49,058 nucleotides of DNA, taken from positions 1 to 49,058 of the forward strand of contig NZ_BKAJ01000110.1 in assembly GCF_007992495.1 (NCBI RefSeq). Reading direction: 5' to 3'. Positions 1-7,877 of this stretch are shown piece after piece (position 1 is the first letter of the stretch; each line of letters starts with the position of its first letter). Source of the DNA: Reyranella soli (lineage in GTDB: Bacteria > Pseudomonadota > Alphaproteobacteria > Reyranellales > Reyranellaceae). The notes under the pieces are model-generated. The model saw only the letters and a list, made by a program, of their open reading frames with translations. It searched no databases and was not told where the DNA came from. The position numbers were made by a program, and so were the translations under genes.

Positions 1-13
1 CCGTGCAGAGCTA

Positions 14-1123
14 CTAGCGCATTGTCAGGCCTTCGGGCCGGCTCCCCTGCGCCTTGGCGCCGGGGTGCTGCCATTCGGTCACGATCCGGTCGAGGTCCTG
101 CAGATCGCGGTGCATCTGCTCCAGCGCGAAGCTTGCGGCAAAGAAGCGCTCGGCCGCATCGCCGGACAGTTGTCGGACGATGCCATCGTGGCGCAGCGCC
201 GCGACCCCGGCCGTCCAGGCGGCCAGCGTGCGGTGCAGCCGATCGATGGGAGGCGACTCGGCGCCGGTGCGCAGAGCAACGGCCGCGTCGCGCAGCCAAG
301 CCGACGTCCCGGCGACGACGTCCTCCAGCATCGGCCGCAGCCGCTCGTGCATCGCCTCACCGAGCGGCGAGCCAATGGCGCGGCCGAGGAATACCAGATC
401 GTGCCGCAGGCGCATCAGCGTGCGTCGCATCGGTCCGGTCTGAACGCCCAAATTCAGCCGGATCAGGCGCTCGCGCTCGGCCTCGCCGCCTACGGTATCG
501 AGCGCGACCATCGCGGCGCCGATGCGATCCTGCAGGCGACTGACATCGTCGATCGTCATGCCGTCCAGGATGCCCTGCGCCAGGATGCCCATCGTCTCCG
601 CCATCTGCTCGAGCAGGCGGGCGGCGGCGCCGCGCATCTGGCGATGGGCCGTCGACGGTGCCACGACCAGCGCAACCAGCAGGCCGATCGCCGCGCCCAC
701 CGCCACCTCCAGGATGCGGTCGATGGCCGAGTTCAACGGATCGACGTGGCTGAAGGCCGGCATCAGCAGCACGATGATGGCCGAGATCGGCACGACGTTC
801 ATGTTGGCGTGGGTGGCGGAGTAGAGGGCGAGCGGCGCCACAGCGATCACCAGCACGGCGAGCAGAGCCGCCTCGCCGGCATGCGGCACCAGCACGGCGA
901 TCACGCCGCCGTAGATCGAGCCGGCGAGCGTACCCAGCATGTAGTTCGCACCGGTCTTGAGCGTGCCGCCGATGCTGAGCTGGCTCACGATCGTGGCCGT
1001 GAGGACCGACCATAGCGGCATGGGCAGGCCGAGAAGCTGTGCCACGACCAACGCCACCACCGACGCCACCGTCACGCGCAGGGCGAAGGCGAAGTCGGCC
1101 CTGGACAAGCGTTGGAATCCCAT
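14..1123 (-). CDS. FUSC-family inner-membrane protein (aromatic-acid-exporter-like)
   Basis: The 369-residue protein has about six hydrophobic segments packed into the first 160 residues, followed by a long helical cytoplasmic part rich in Arg, Leu and Glu. This is the layout of FUSC/ArAE proteins (fusaric-acid resistance, AaeB type), although full AaeB proteins carry two such halves and are about twice as long. Known members export aromatic acids or similar compounds with a membrane-fusion partner; no such partner is seen here. It is the last gene of a five-gene minus-strand unit, 36 bases after the membrane-anchored gene, so it may export a product or substrate of the NosZ-like enzyme encoded first. 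The family call is good; the substrate is unknown. Confidence 0.8.
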   Translation of the reverse strand: MGFQRLSRADFAFALRVTVASVVALVVAQLLGLPMPLWSVLTATIVSQLSIGGTLKTGANYMLGTLAGSIYGGVIAVLVPHAGEAALLAVLVIAVAPLALYSATHANMNVVPISAIIVLLMPAFSHVDPLNSAIDRILEVAVGAAIGLLVALVVAPSTAHRQMRGAAARLLEQMAETMGILAQGILDGMTIDDVSRLQDRIGAAMVALDTVGGEAERERLIRLNLGVQTGPMRRTLMRLRHDLVFLGRAIGSPLGEAMHERLRPMLEDVVAGTSAWLRDAAVALRTGAESPPIDRLHRTLAAWTAGVAALRHDGIVRQLSGDAAERFFAASFALEQMHRDLQDLDRIVTEWQHPGAKAQGSRPEGLTMR

Positions 1124-1159
1124 CTCAGCCCCGTTGTCGTCAATCCCCGATCATGCCTT

Positions 1160-2014
1160 CTAATGCGGCGGCATGGGAATGAACACTGGCGGGGTGCCCG
1201 GCATCTTCCCACTTGCCTTGATCTCGGCGTCGTTGGCGCCGTGAGGTTTCAGATAGACGTAGAACGGCGTGCGGCGCTCGACGATGTCGTTGCCGGGCTG
1301 GGCACTGCGGCTGATCAGCATGTCGGCCTGGATGCGGACATGCATGTAGCCCGGAATCAGTTCGGCCCATCCCGTCACCTCGGGCGTGAACAGCACATCG
1401 TAGGAGTAGGCGTCGGTGAGCTTGATCACGCCGGTGCTTGCCTCGCCGACCGGCCGAGACGGCACCTGCTGCCAGGTCATGCCGGTCTGCACGTAGATGC
1501 CGACGGCGTTCAGCATGATGTAGAGTGGCCGCGCCGCATCGATGTTCTGCATCGCCATGGTCATGCGGTAGGACTTGCCGTCGGCCTCCTGCACGATGCG
1601 CGTCAGCTCGACATAGAGCGAGCTGCGCGCCTCGTGCTCGAGCAGCAGCCGCGCCTGGCGCTGCTGCTGCAGGGCGCGCTGCTGCCAGATGCCGATGCCG
1701 CCGTCGATGGCGAAGGCGGCGCACAGGATCGCCACCGTGCCCATCACCACTGGTGACTGCCAGAGCCTCAGCCCGCGCCCGAGCTTCACGGCCAGGCCCG
1801 CCGGCGGCTCGATCGGCCGCCGTGGTGCGGCCTCGCGCAGCTTCTCGAGCAGGGCGCTCTCGCCCTTCTCGCTCGCCTCTTCGGCAATGCCGAGCCGGCG
1901 GCGCAACACGCGCGCCTCGGACTGCCCGGCGGCCACCTGCCGCCACAGGTCGCGGATCAAGGCGTCCTTCTCAGGCGACGTGAGCTTGGCGAGATCGGGC
2001 CGCTTGGCATTCAT
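1160..2014 (-). CDS. Single-span membrane-anchored protein of unknown function
   Basis: The 284-residue protein has a charged N-terminal cytoplasmic stretch (residues 1-80, helical and Arg/Glu rich), one clear membrane span at about 88-108, a short helical linker rich in Gln and Arg, and a C-terminal domain of about 160 residues that should lie in the periplasm. I do not recognise a family. Its start overlaps the stop of the ABC ATPase gene by four bases, so translation is probably coupled. The position after a permease/ATPase pair suggests an accessory role (partner of the exporter or of the exported copper-type enzyme), which is inference only. The last residues are proline and histidine rich. 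Confidence 0.75.
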   Translation of the reverse strand: MNAKRPDLAKLTSPEKDALIRDLWRQVAAGQSEARVLRRRLGIAEEASEKGESALLEKLREAAPRRPIEPPAGLAVKLGRGLRLWQSPVVMGTVAILCAAFAIDGGIGIWQQRALQQQRQARLLLEHEARSSLYVELTRIVQEADGKSYRMTMAMQNIDAARPLYIMLNAVGIYVQTGMTWQQVPSRPVGEASTGVIKLTDAYSYDVLFTPEVTGWAELIPGYMHVRIQADMLISRSAQPGNDIVERRTPFYVYLKPHGANDAEIKASGKMPGTPPVFIPMPPH

Positions 2015-2676
2015 GACGCGATCGTCCCGCCGGCGATATGGACGATCTGCTCGGCCTGCTCGGCCAGCGCCAGATTGTGCGTGACCAGCACCAGGGTCGT
2101 GCCGAGTTCGCGGTTGACGGCCAAAAGCTCGTCCATGATCTCGATCTCGGTCTGCTCGTCGAGGTCGGACGTCGGCTCGTCGGCCAGCAGCAGCACGGGA
2201 TCGTTGATCAGCGCCCGCGCGATCGCCGCGCGACGCTGCTCACCGGCCGAGCACTCCGAAGGATAGGCGTCGAGATGGTCGCCGAGCCCCATGCGGCCGA
2301 GCAGCATCGCCGCCTTGCCGTAGGTGTCTCCGTCGCCCCGCTTGCCCAGCATGGCCGGCAGGGCGACGTTGTCGACCAGCCGGAGCGTCGGCAACAGGCT
2401 CGCGAACTGGAAGACGAAGCCGATGCGGCGGTTGCGGAAGGCCGCGAGCTTGTCATCCGACAAGCCCCAGATGTCGGTGCCGTCGATCGTCACACTGCCG
2501 TCCGACGGCCGGCTGAGGCCGCCGACCATGGCCATCAGCGAGGACTTGCCCGAGCCCGACCGGCCGATGATGGCGGCGTAACGGCCCGCCTCGACGTCGA
2601 GGTCGATGCCGTCGACGGCCAAGACCTCGCCACGCTCGGCAACGTAGCTTTTGCGCAGGGCCCGGCACGACAGCAT
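2011..2676 (-). CDS. ABC transporter ATP-binding protein, LolD/MacB type
   Basis: This 221-residue ATPase has a Walker A motif GRSGSGKSS (38-46), Q-loop Gln90, a divergent signature CSAGEQRR (142-149), Walker B LLLADEP (162-168) and a switch His in VLVTHN near 197. Short ATPases of this kind pair with FtsX/MacB/LolC permeases, and such a permease gene lies directly upstream with only two bases between its stop and this ATG. An in-frame ATG exists farther upstream but would run through the permease gene and add a non-conserved Arg-rich leader, so the start at 2676 (Met-Leu-Ser-Cys) is preferred. It likely powers periplasmic work or lipoprotein/metal-site maturation rather than bulk import. The family is certain, the role inferred. 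Confidence 0.92.
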   Translation of the reverse strand: MLSCRALRKSYVAERGEVLAVDGIDLDVEAGRYAAIIGRSGSGKSSLMAMVGGLSRPSDGSVTIDGTDIWGLSDDKLAAFRNRRIGFVFQFASLLPTLRLVDNVALPAMLGKRGDGDTYGKAAMLLGRMGLGDHLDAYPSECSAGEQRRAAIARALINDPVLLLADEPTSDLDEQTEIEIMDELLAVNRELGTTLVLVTHNLALAEQAEQIVHIAGGTIAS

Positions 2677-2678
2677 CG

Positions 2679-3893
2679 TCAGGTCCCGCCGCGCACAAGA
2701 TCGTAGGCGTCGCGCCGGCTTGCCCGCCATGCCGGATAGAGCACACCCACCACGCCGATCGCCGCGGCGAGCACGATCGCGCCGACAGCGAAGGCTATCG
2801 TGCGCGGCAGGTCGACCCACAGGAACGGCACGCCGACATTCTCGAGGTAGTAGACGAGCGAGCGCTCGAACAGGCGCATCACCAGCACGCCCAGCACGAC
2901 GCCCAGGATGCCGCCGATGCCGGTTGCCAAAATGGCCTCGGTGACCATGACGCCCAGCACCTGGCCGCGCCGCGCGCCGATCGCCTTCAGGAGCCCGAGC
3001 TCTGCGCGCCGCTCGGTGACGATGGCGGAGAACAGCACGCTCACCATCAGCGCGGTGCTGGCAAACATCAGAACCATCAGGGCGACGATGCCGTCGAGCA
3101 GTGCCGCCAGTCCTTGCCGGATACCCGACAAGGTGGTGTCGCCCGCCACGACCTTCACGCCCTTCACGTTCGACAGGATGGCGAAGCGCGCCTGCAAAGG
3201 CGTCGCGCCAGGCGCCAGCTCGGCCAGGAAGCCGGTGACCTTGCCGGGCGCCAGCACCGCGGGCTTGGTGCCGTGACCGCCGATCGCCTCACCCAGCGCA
3301 TCGAGTGTGGCGAAGGACATGAACACGCCGCGCTCGTGCGTGCCCACCCCGGTGCGGCCGAGCCGGCCATAGACGACATGCGGCTTGCCGAAGATCAGGA
3401 GCTGGCTGCCCAGCACGCCGTCGCGCACCGCGCCCAGGATGACGTCGCCCTGTTGCATTGGGCGATTGAGCTTCTCGCTGAGCCAGGGCTGCACGGTGAA
3501 GTCCTGCGCCGGCTCGAAGCCGATGAGGTCGGCCGATTCGTGGTGGCTGCCGATGCCCGAATGCTCGACCCGCACGACCTTCTGGGCGGCGATGCGGCCC
3601 AAGCTGGTGATCCGCGCCTTGGCGAGCGCATCGGCGTCGAGCACCAGCTCGGTTGGCTCAACGACGAGCAGCGAGGCGGTGATGTTGGTGAGCGCCCCCT
3701 CGGGCACCACCATCATGTCGGCGCCCAAGCGGGTGAAGCCTACGGCCATGCTGCGGTCGATGCTCTGCATCAGCACGGCGCCGGTGAAGACGACGCCGCT
3801 GCCCAGGGCCACCGCCGCGATCAGCAGGAAGCTGCGCGCCTTGCGGCGCCCGAGGTTCTGAAGGGCGAGGCTGAGGAGCAGCCAGCGCATCAA
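2679..3893 (-). CDS. FtsX/MacB-like ABC transporter permease
   Basis: The 404-residue protein starts with a cytoplasmic segment and a membrane span (about 20-42), then a large periplasmic domain (about 45-265), then three spans near 270-300, 318-345 and 370-395. This is the MacB/LolC (type VII) topology. The stretch ERRAELGLLKAIGARRGQVL is the typical FtsX-domain coupling region. The gene overlaps the stop of the upstream NosZ-like gene by four bases and is followed immediately by its ATPase. Such systems act mechanically on periplasmic substrates or lipoproteins. In denitrifiers a different ABC system (NosFY with NosD) matures NosZ, so a parallel role here is attractive but unproven. Confidence 0.9.
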   Translation of the reverse strand: MMRWLLLSLALQNLGRRKARSFLLIAAVALGSGVVFTGAVLMQSIDRSMAVGFTRLGADMMVVPEGALTNITASLLVVEPTELVLDADALAKARITSLGRIAAQKVVRVEHSGIGSHHESADLIGFEPAQDFTVQPWLSEKLNRPMQQGDVILGAVRDGVLGSQLLIFGKPHVVYGRLGRTGVGTHERGVFMSFATLDALGEAIGGHGTKPAVLAPGKVTGFLAELAPGATPLQARFAILSNVKGVKVVAGDTTLSGIRQGLAALLDGIVALMVLMFASTALMVSVLFSAIVTERRAELGLLKAIGARRGQVLGVMVTEAILATGIGGILGVVLGVLVMRLFERSLVYYLENVGVPFLWVDLPRTIAFAVGAIVLAAAIGVVGVLYPAWRASRRDAYDLVRGGT

Positions 3894-5710
3894 AGCGTGC
3901 AGGACCGCGTGTGCTTCATGTGCTCCAGCTTGGTCGGGATGATGACGCAGTCATGATGGCCGCCGTTGCTCGGCAGGATGCCGATCAACGTGTCGGTCGA
4001 GGTGTCGATGACCGAGATGCCGCTCTGCTGGCGCTGGAAGCCCGAGAACGGCGTGATCAGGTACTTGCCGTCGTAGGTCAGCGCCGGCGTCTGCAGGTCG
4101 GGCCCGATGCCCTGGATTTCCTTGGCGATCGTCCAGGTCTTGGTGTCGACCACCATGATGCCGCTGAAGGCCGGCGAGGGATGGAGGATCGTCAGGTAGA
4201 GCTTGGAGCTGTCGAGCGAGAACACCATGTGGAACGGGTTGGGATACTTGCCGCGCCACAGCGGATCCTCGACATGGGCGACCTTGCGCCAGTTGCGCGG
4301 ATCAGGATCGCTGCAGCCGAAGATCGAGCAGTTGTTTTCCCGGAGATTGTTCATCATCACCAGGAACCGACCGTCGGGCGAGAAGCCGATCTCGTGGCCC
4401 GGCGAATGGATCTTGTCGAATACGACCTTCCAGGTGTCCTTGTCGACCTTCTGCACCGGATACTGGCCCTGCGAATCCTTGTTGAACTGCAGGAACGCTG
4501 TCGGCTCGAAGTTGTTCTCAGGGTCAAGGATGGCGATACCGCCGCACAGCCGCACCACCGTCGCCGCCCAGCGGCCCTCGGGATGCCAGATCGTCCCGTC
4601 GGCGCCGGTCAGGGACAACGGGTCGTCGCCGGGCAGCGAGCCCTCTTCGACGAACAGCTCGCCCATCGGCACCATTTCCCAGTCGATCTTGTTGCCCTTG
4701 GTGCCCTTGTAGTCGTACTTGCCGGTCTTCGGATCGGGATAGATGCGCTTGATGGTGAGCGTGCCGCCCTTGATCCAGGCCTCGCGCAGGTTGGCGACGT
4801 TGGGCGTCCAGTCGAAGCGCAGGCAGGCCTTCACCTGCGAGGTCGTGCGGTCGAAGCAGGCGGCGATGTCCTTCTGGCCGTCGGTCACGAAGTAGGACTG
4901 GGCGTCCTTCGGGTTGACCGTGACGTGCACGCCGAGCCCGAGCCCGGTGGTCTCCGACACGTTCTCGATCAGCTGCATCTGCGTGCCGTCGTAGCGCACG
5001 CGGTAGATGTTGGTGCCCTCGGGCGCGGTCTCGGCCGTGACATTGGTGTTCATGCCGTAGATCAGCGAGTTCTGGCCGCCCTGGGTCGAATTGACGAATT
5101 CGAAGCCATTCGCCGGATCGGCCGACGGAAAGGCACAGAGATGGTGGCTGATCGGATTGTAGTCGCCGTAGTTCCAGTACCAGATCGAGCCCAGCACGCG
5201 GTTGGAGTTGAGGTCGATGGCGTAGGTGCCGCCGCCCATCTTGGTCGGCAGCAGGGCGACCCAGTTGCCGAGACTTTGGCCGCGCAAATCGGCCCTGGAG
5301 TCGATGACCTCACGCGTGATGTTGTGGCGCTGCGCCTCGGTGTAGTTGGCGCCGGCATGGCGGATGCCGTGGTCGGAGACCGAGCCGCCGGTACCGAGCG
5401 CATTGTAGCCCAGCACGGCCGCTTCGGCGGCGACCGCCGTGCCGACCGCGACGTTGAACATGGTGCGCCGGCTGACGCCGCGGGTCTTGGTTGGGGCGGC
5501 CACGGCCTTCTTGCGCGCGTCGGCTTCTTTCTTCTCCGCGAGATAGCCCTGGAATTCCTTGTGATCCTCGGCATCGACCTCGGCGCGGCGACGCGCATAG
5601 TCGGCGGCCGATGCCCGCGCGGGAAGCTTGGCTCCCTCCGAAACGATCCTGGCGCCGGTCCCCCCGCGCTGAGGCGTCTTGGTGGTCGTCCGCTTGCCGC
5701 GCTTCGCCAT
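3890..5710 (-). CDS. Exported NosZ-superfamily beta-propeller, candidate copper oxidoreductase without a CuA domain
   Basis: This 606-residue protein carries a twin-arginine motif SRRTMF at 80-85 followed by a hydrophobic stretch (86-104), so it is probably Tat-exported; the 79-residue leader before the motif is unusually long. The rest reads as a seven-bladed propeller. Positions matching the CuZ histidines of nitrous-oxide reductase are H189-H190, H262, H439 (SPGHEIGFSPDG), H494 (NPFHMVFS) and H586 (GGHHDCVI). The place where NosZ has GHLHAS reads PDLQTP, so one ligand is absent. It ends about 20 residues after HHDC, so there is no CuA cupredoxin domain. That shape recalls thiocyanate dehydrogenase, which also uses Lys, Glu and Asp residues; K157, E345 and D371 are candidates. 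The start at 5710 has a good ribosome site (GAGGGGG). It is the first gene of the operon. Substrate unknown. Confidence 0.8.
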   Translation of the reverse strand: MAKRGKRTTTKTPQRGGTGARIVSEGAKLPARASAADYARRRAEVDAEDHKEFQGYLAEKKEADARKKAVAAPTKTRGVSRRTMFNVAVGTAVAAEAAVLGYNALGTGGSVSDHGIRHAGANYTEAQRHNITREVIDSRADLRGQSLGNWVALLPTKMGGGTYAIDLNSNRVLGSIWYWNYGDYNPISHHLCAFPSADPANGFEFVNSTQGGQNSLIYGMNTNVTAETAPEGTNIYRVRYDGTQMQLIENVSETTGLGLGVHVTVNPKDAQSYFVTDGQKDIAACFDRTTSQVKACLRFDWTPNVANLREAWIKGGTLTIKRIYPDPKTGKYDYKGTKGNKIDWEMVPMGELFVEEGSLPGDDPLSLTGADGTIWHPEGRWAATVVRLCGGIAILDPENNFEPTAFLQFNKDSQGQYPVQKVDKDTWKVVFDKIHSPGHEIGFSPDGRFLVMMNNLRENNCSIFGCSDPDPRNWRKVAHVEDPLWRGKYPNPFHMVFSLDSSKLYLTILHPSPAFSGIMVVDTKTWTIAKEIQGIGPDLQTPALTYDGKYLITPFSGFQRQQSGISVIDTSTDTLIGILPSNGGHHDCVIIPTKLEHMKHTRSCTL

Positions 5711-5853
5711 TTGTATCCCCCTCAATCGTTCAAGTTGTTGGCGCGCGATACTAGACAGACCTTGATGCAAAAATAAACTTTTTGATGACGGCGCGAATGC
5801 AGAGCACGATTGTCATCGGTAAACTCCAGCCGGCCCATCGGGGGAGCGCGTGA
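5711..5853. promoter_or_regulatory. Divergent intergenic region between the NosZ-like operon and the J-domain gene
   Basis: This 143-base gap must hold the promoters of the minus-strand operon and of the plus-strand J-domain gene. It includes an AT-rich patch (around 5766-5783, reading AAAAATAAACTTTTTGATG) in otherwise GC-rich DNA. On the minus strand a TAGTAT box lies near 5749-5754, a possible -10 element for the operon, without a convincing -35. GGGGGAG at 5840-5846 is the ribosome site of the J-domain gene. No clear inverted-repeat operator is seen. Confidence 0.35.
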
Positions 5854-6528
5854 ATGGACTACATGGTCGTCATCAGTGCCGTCGTCCTCGGCCTCTCCGT
5901 GCTCGCGACCGTGGCGAAGTTCCTCGACTGGTTCATGCACTCCGATCCGCGCACCATGATCCGCACGACGCGCTGGATGCTGTTGCTGATCCTGCTCGCC
6001 TGCATTCCCCTGCTGGTCATCATGATTTCCAACCAGCAATGGGCGGCGGCCATGCTGGTCGGCGCCGGCATGCTGGTCATTCCCACTCTGCTGAAGTGGC
6101 GGACCCTGTTTGCGCCCTTGCGCGCGGCTTTTGACTATCTCCGGCCGAAACCGAGGCCTTTCGACATGGAAATCTGGCAGGACCCGCCGGACGACCCGGA
6201 GACCGTGCGCCGCGCTGCAGCAATCCTCGAAGCCTACGTCAGCAAGGCCTCCCTGATGGCGTTGCGTGACGAGCGCCGTGACCTACGCGAGGAGGAGGAG
6301 GAGGCCGCCGAAGCCGAGCGCATGTCGCGTGGCGAAGCGCTGGAAGTGCTGGGACTGGAGCCCGGCGCCGACGAATCCGAGATCCGGGCGGCGCACAAGC
6401 GCCTGCTGCGGCTGGTCCATCCCGACCGTGGCGGCTCGGCCTATCTCACCCGGCGGGTTTACCAGGCGCGCGATACGCTGCTCGCGCCCTCGCGCAAGAC
6501 CAGGAGCAGGACGGCCGACGATGAGTGA
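5854..6528 (+). CDS. Membrane-anchored J-domain (DnaJ-like) protein
   Basis: The 224-residue protein has membrane spans at about 6-26, 41-58 and 62-80, a charged Glu-rich helix (140-158) and a C-terminal J domain at about 160-212 with the essential HPD triad at 189-191 (followed by RGG). J domains stimulate Hsp70/DnaK ATPase, so this should recruit DnaK to the inner membrane on the cytoplasmic side; the layout resembles TIM14-like proteins, though those have one span. The start has a strong ribosome site (GGGGGAG, 5840-5846). Its last eight bases overlap the next gene, implying coupling. It is divergent from the NosZ-like operon. Confidence 0.85.
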   Translation: MDYMVVISAVVLGLSVLATVAKFLDWFMHSDPRTMIRTTRWMLLLILLACIPLLVIMISNQQWAAAMLVGAGMLVIPTLLKWRTLFAPLRAAFDYLRPKPRPFDMEIWQDPPDDPETVRRAAAILEAYVSKASLMALRDERRDLREEEEEAAEAERMSRGEALEVLGLEPGADESEIRAAHKRLLRLVHPDRGGSAYLTRRVYQARDTLLAPSRKTRSRTADDE

Positions 6529-6805
6529 CGACAAGGTATCGGACATGTGGCAGCCGATGAGCACCGCGCCCAAGGACGACGTGCCCGTGCTGCTCTACTG
6601 TCCGGGTCTCAAGGGCCACGTCGCGCAGGAGATCGTCGTCGGCGTGTGGCGCTTCGACGCCAACCGCCGCACCTTCGGCTACTGGGTGAGCGATGTCGGT
6701 CAGCTCGATCCGGGCTTCGCCGAGACGGGCCCGTGGATCGAGTATCGCGAGCTGCAGCCCAAGATGTGGGCGCCTCTCCCCGCCTGTCCGATCGCCAAGG
6801 CCTGA
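6521..6805 (+). CDS. Small DUF551-like protein
   Basis: This 94-residue protein opens with MSDDKVSDMWQPMSTAPKDD, a phrase (W-x-P-M-S-T-A-P-K-D) typical of short DUF551-like proteins found in phages and many proteobacteria. It has a Trp-rich middle and ends near a W-x-P-L-P motif also usual for the family. No function is known. It starts inside the end of the J-domain gene (eight-base overlap), so the two are probably translated together. A longer in-frame reading upstream would be an overprint of the J-domain gene and is not supported. Confidence 0.75.
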   Translation: MSDDKVSDMWQPMSTAPKDDVPVLLYCPGLKGHVAQEIVVGVWRFDANRRTFGYWVSDVGQLDPGFAETGPWIEYRELQPKMWAPLPACPIAKA

Positions 6806-6843
6806 AAGGCGCGCGCCGGGTTCGACGTCCCGCCCCCTCATAG

Positions 6844-6923
6844 TCTTCCGGACCGCGCGCTGGGTCGCGTCTGACGCGACCTTCCCCGCGCGCTCATGAT
6901 CATGAAGCGCGCGGTCCGGAAGA
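6844..6923. repeat. Large palindromic element (member 1 of a CTTCCGGAC repeat family)
   Basis: The arms TCTTCCGGACCGCGCGC (6844-6860) and its perfect complement (6907-6923) enclose a smaller hairpin GGTCGCGT/ACGCGACC and the palindrome TCATGATCATGA. A run of A follows (GAGGAAAAAAAGAG). It sits just after the DUF551-like gene and could act as a terminator. It shares the outer arm CTTCCGGAC/GTCCGGAAG with the element at 26363-26403, so it looks like a dispersed REP-like repeat rather than a one-off terminator. Confidence 0.75.
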
Positions 6924-7038
6924 GGAAAAAAAGAGGCGCGACACACGCGATACGATTCCCCCCGACAACGACATCCCCACGAGACAGACCCCGCGTACAC
7001 CCTCGGCAGCCCCGAACCCCTCCGCCGAGGACCCGCCA

Positions 7039-7461
7039 ATGACCCCCAACCAGATCAAGCTCGTGCAGACGAGCTTCGCCCAGGTCGCCCCGATCGCGGC
7101 CACCGCCGCCGATCTGTTCTACGGCCGCCTGTTCGAGATCGCCCCGCAGGTCCGCGCCATGTTCCCCAACGACCTCAGTGAGCAGAAGAAGAAGCTGATG
7201 GCGATGCTGGGCACCGCCGTTGCGGGCCTCAGCCATCTCGAGACCCTGGTGCCCGCCGTGGAGGCGCTCGGTCGCCGCCACGCCGGCTACGGCGTCAAGG
7301 CCCAGCACTATGCGTCGGTCGGCTCGGCCCTGCTGTGGACCCTGGAGAGGGGTCTCGGCGAGGCTTTCACCGCCGAGGTCAAGGATGCCTGGGCAACCAC
7401 TTATATCGTCCTCTCAACGACGATGATGAACGCGGCCAACGAAAAGCCTATGGCGGCGTAA
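7039..7461 (+). CDS. Single-domain bacterial globin
   Basis: The 140-residue protein spans a whole globin fold without an added reductase domain. H81 in GRRHAGYGV is the expected proximal (F8) heme ligand, F42 fits the conserved CD1 Phe, and Y28 could be the B10 tyrosine seen in flavohemoglobin-type globins. The LxxLExAL-like helices near the end agree. Vitreoscilla-type globins bind O2 and help detoxify NO with a partner reductase. GAGGAC upstream is a reasonable ribosome site. It stands alone; the next gene converges and overlaps its end by 14 bases. Confidence 0.9.
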   Translation: MTPNQIKLVQTSFAQVAPIAATAADLFYGRLFEIAPQVRAMFPNDLSEQKKKLMAMLGTAVAGLSHLETLVPAVEALGRRHAGYGVKAQHYASVGSALLWTLERGLGEAFTAEVKDAWATTYIVLSTTMMNAANEKPMAA

Positions 7462-7786
7462 CCCCACCCTGCGCCGCCTCCTCGTAAGCTTTTCGCGCCG
7501 TAGCCGCCGCCTCGACTGCTTCATCCACCCTGGTCGAGGCGGCGGTATCGATCACGTACAGCACCGCGCCACCGAGTATGATCAACCCGCCCCACACGTA
7601 GTACGTCCACGCCGCCATCTCGAGGCGCAGCAGGACGACGACGAAGGGGATCGGGAAGAACACGCCGACGAACCGAATCCAGGTCGCGCGCTGGTAGGCC
7701 TGTGTCCTGGCTTCGGCGTGGCTCTCCAGCGCGAGCGCCCGTTGCTGCAGACCCGACAGATCCTGGGTTTGAGTGTTTGCGACCAT
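7448..7786 (-). CDS. Small two-span membrane protein of unknown function
   Basis: The 112-residue product has an amphipathic Gln/Ala-rich helix (about 5-33), two hydrophobic spans near 38-55 and 60-80, and a second Ala/Glu-rich helix (about 84-105). I do not recognise the family. The start at 7786 is chosen because a purine stretch (AGGGA) lies upstream and longer readings run into the promoter and start of the divergent HAD gene. Its 3' end overlaps the end of the globin gene by 14 bases, tail to tail. Confidence 0.6.
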   Translation of the reverse strand: MVANTQTQDLSGLQQRALALESHAEARTQAYQRATWIRFVGVFFPIPFVVVLLRLEMAAWTYYVWGGLIILGGAVLYVIDTAASTRVDEAVEAAATARKAYEEAAQGGVTPP

Positions 7787-7877
7787 GGCGCGTCCCTGCA
7801 GCCCCAACACGTAACCATCATCGCACGGGACAGAGGTTTCCGCCCGGTGCATTGTGCGCCGACCGATCGGGGAGACG

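Noticed and set aside
65..1015. A long plus-strand frame opposite the FUSC gene
   Set aside because: Antisense shadow with no family mark, and the minus-strand protein has clear FUSC topology.
3911..5776. A 621-residue open frame on the plus strand
   Set aside because: It is fully antisense to the NosZ-like gene, is rich in Arg, Ala, Val and Asp without motif, and arises from the codon bias of the real gene.
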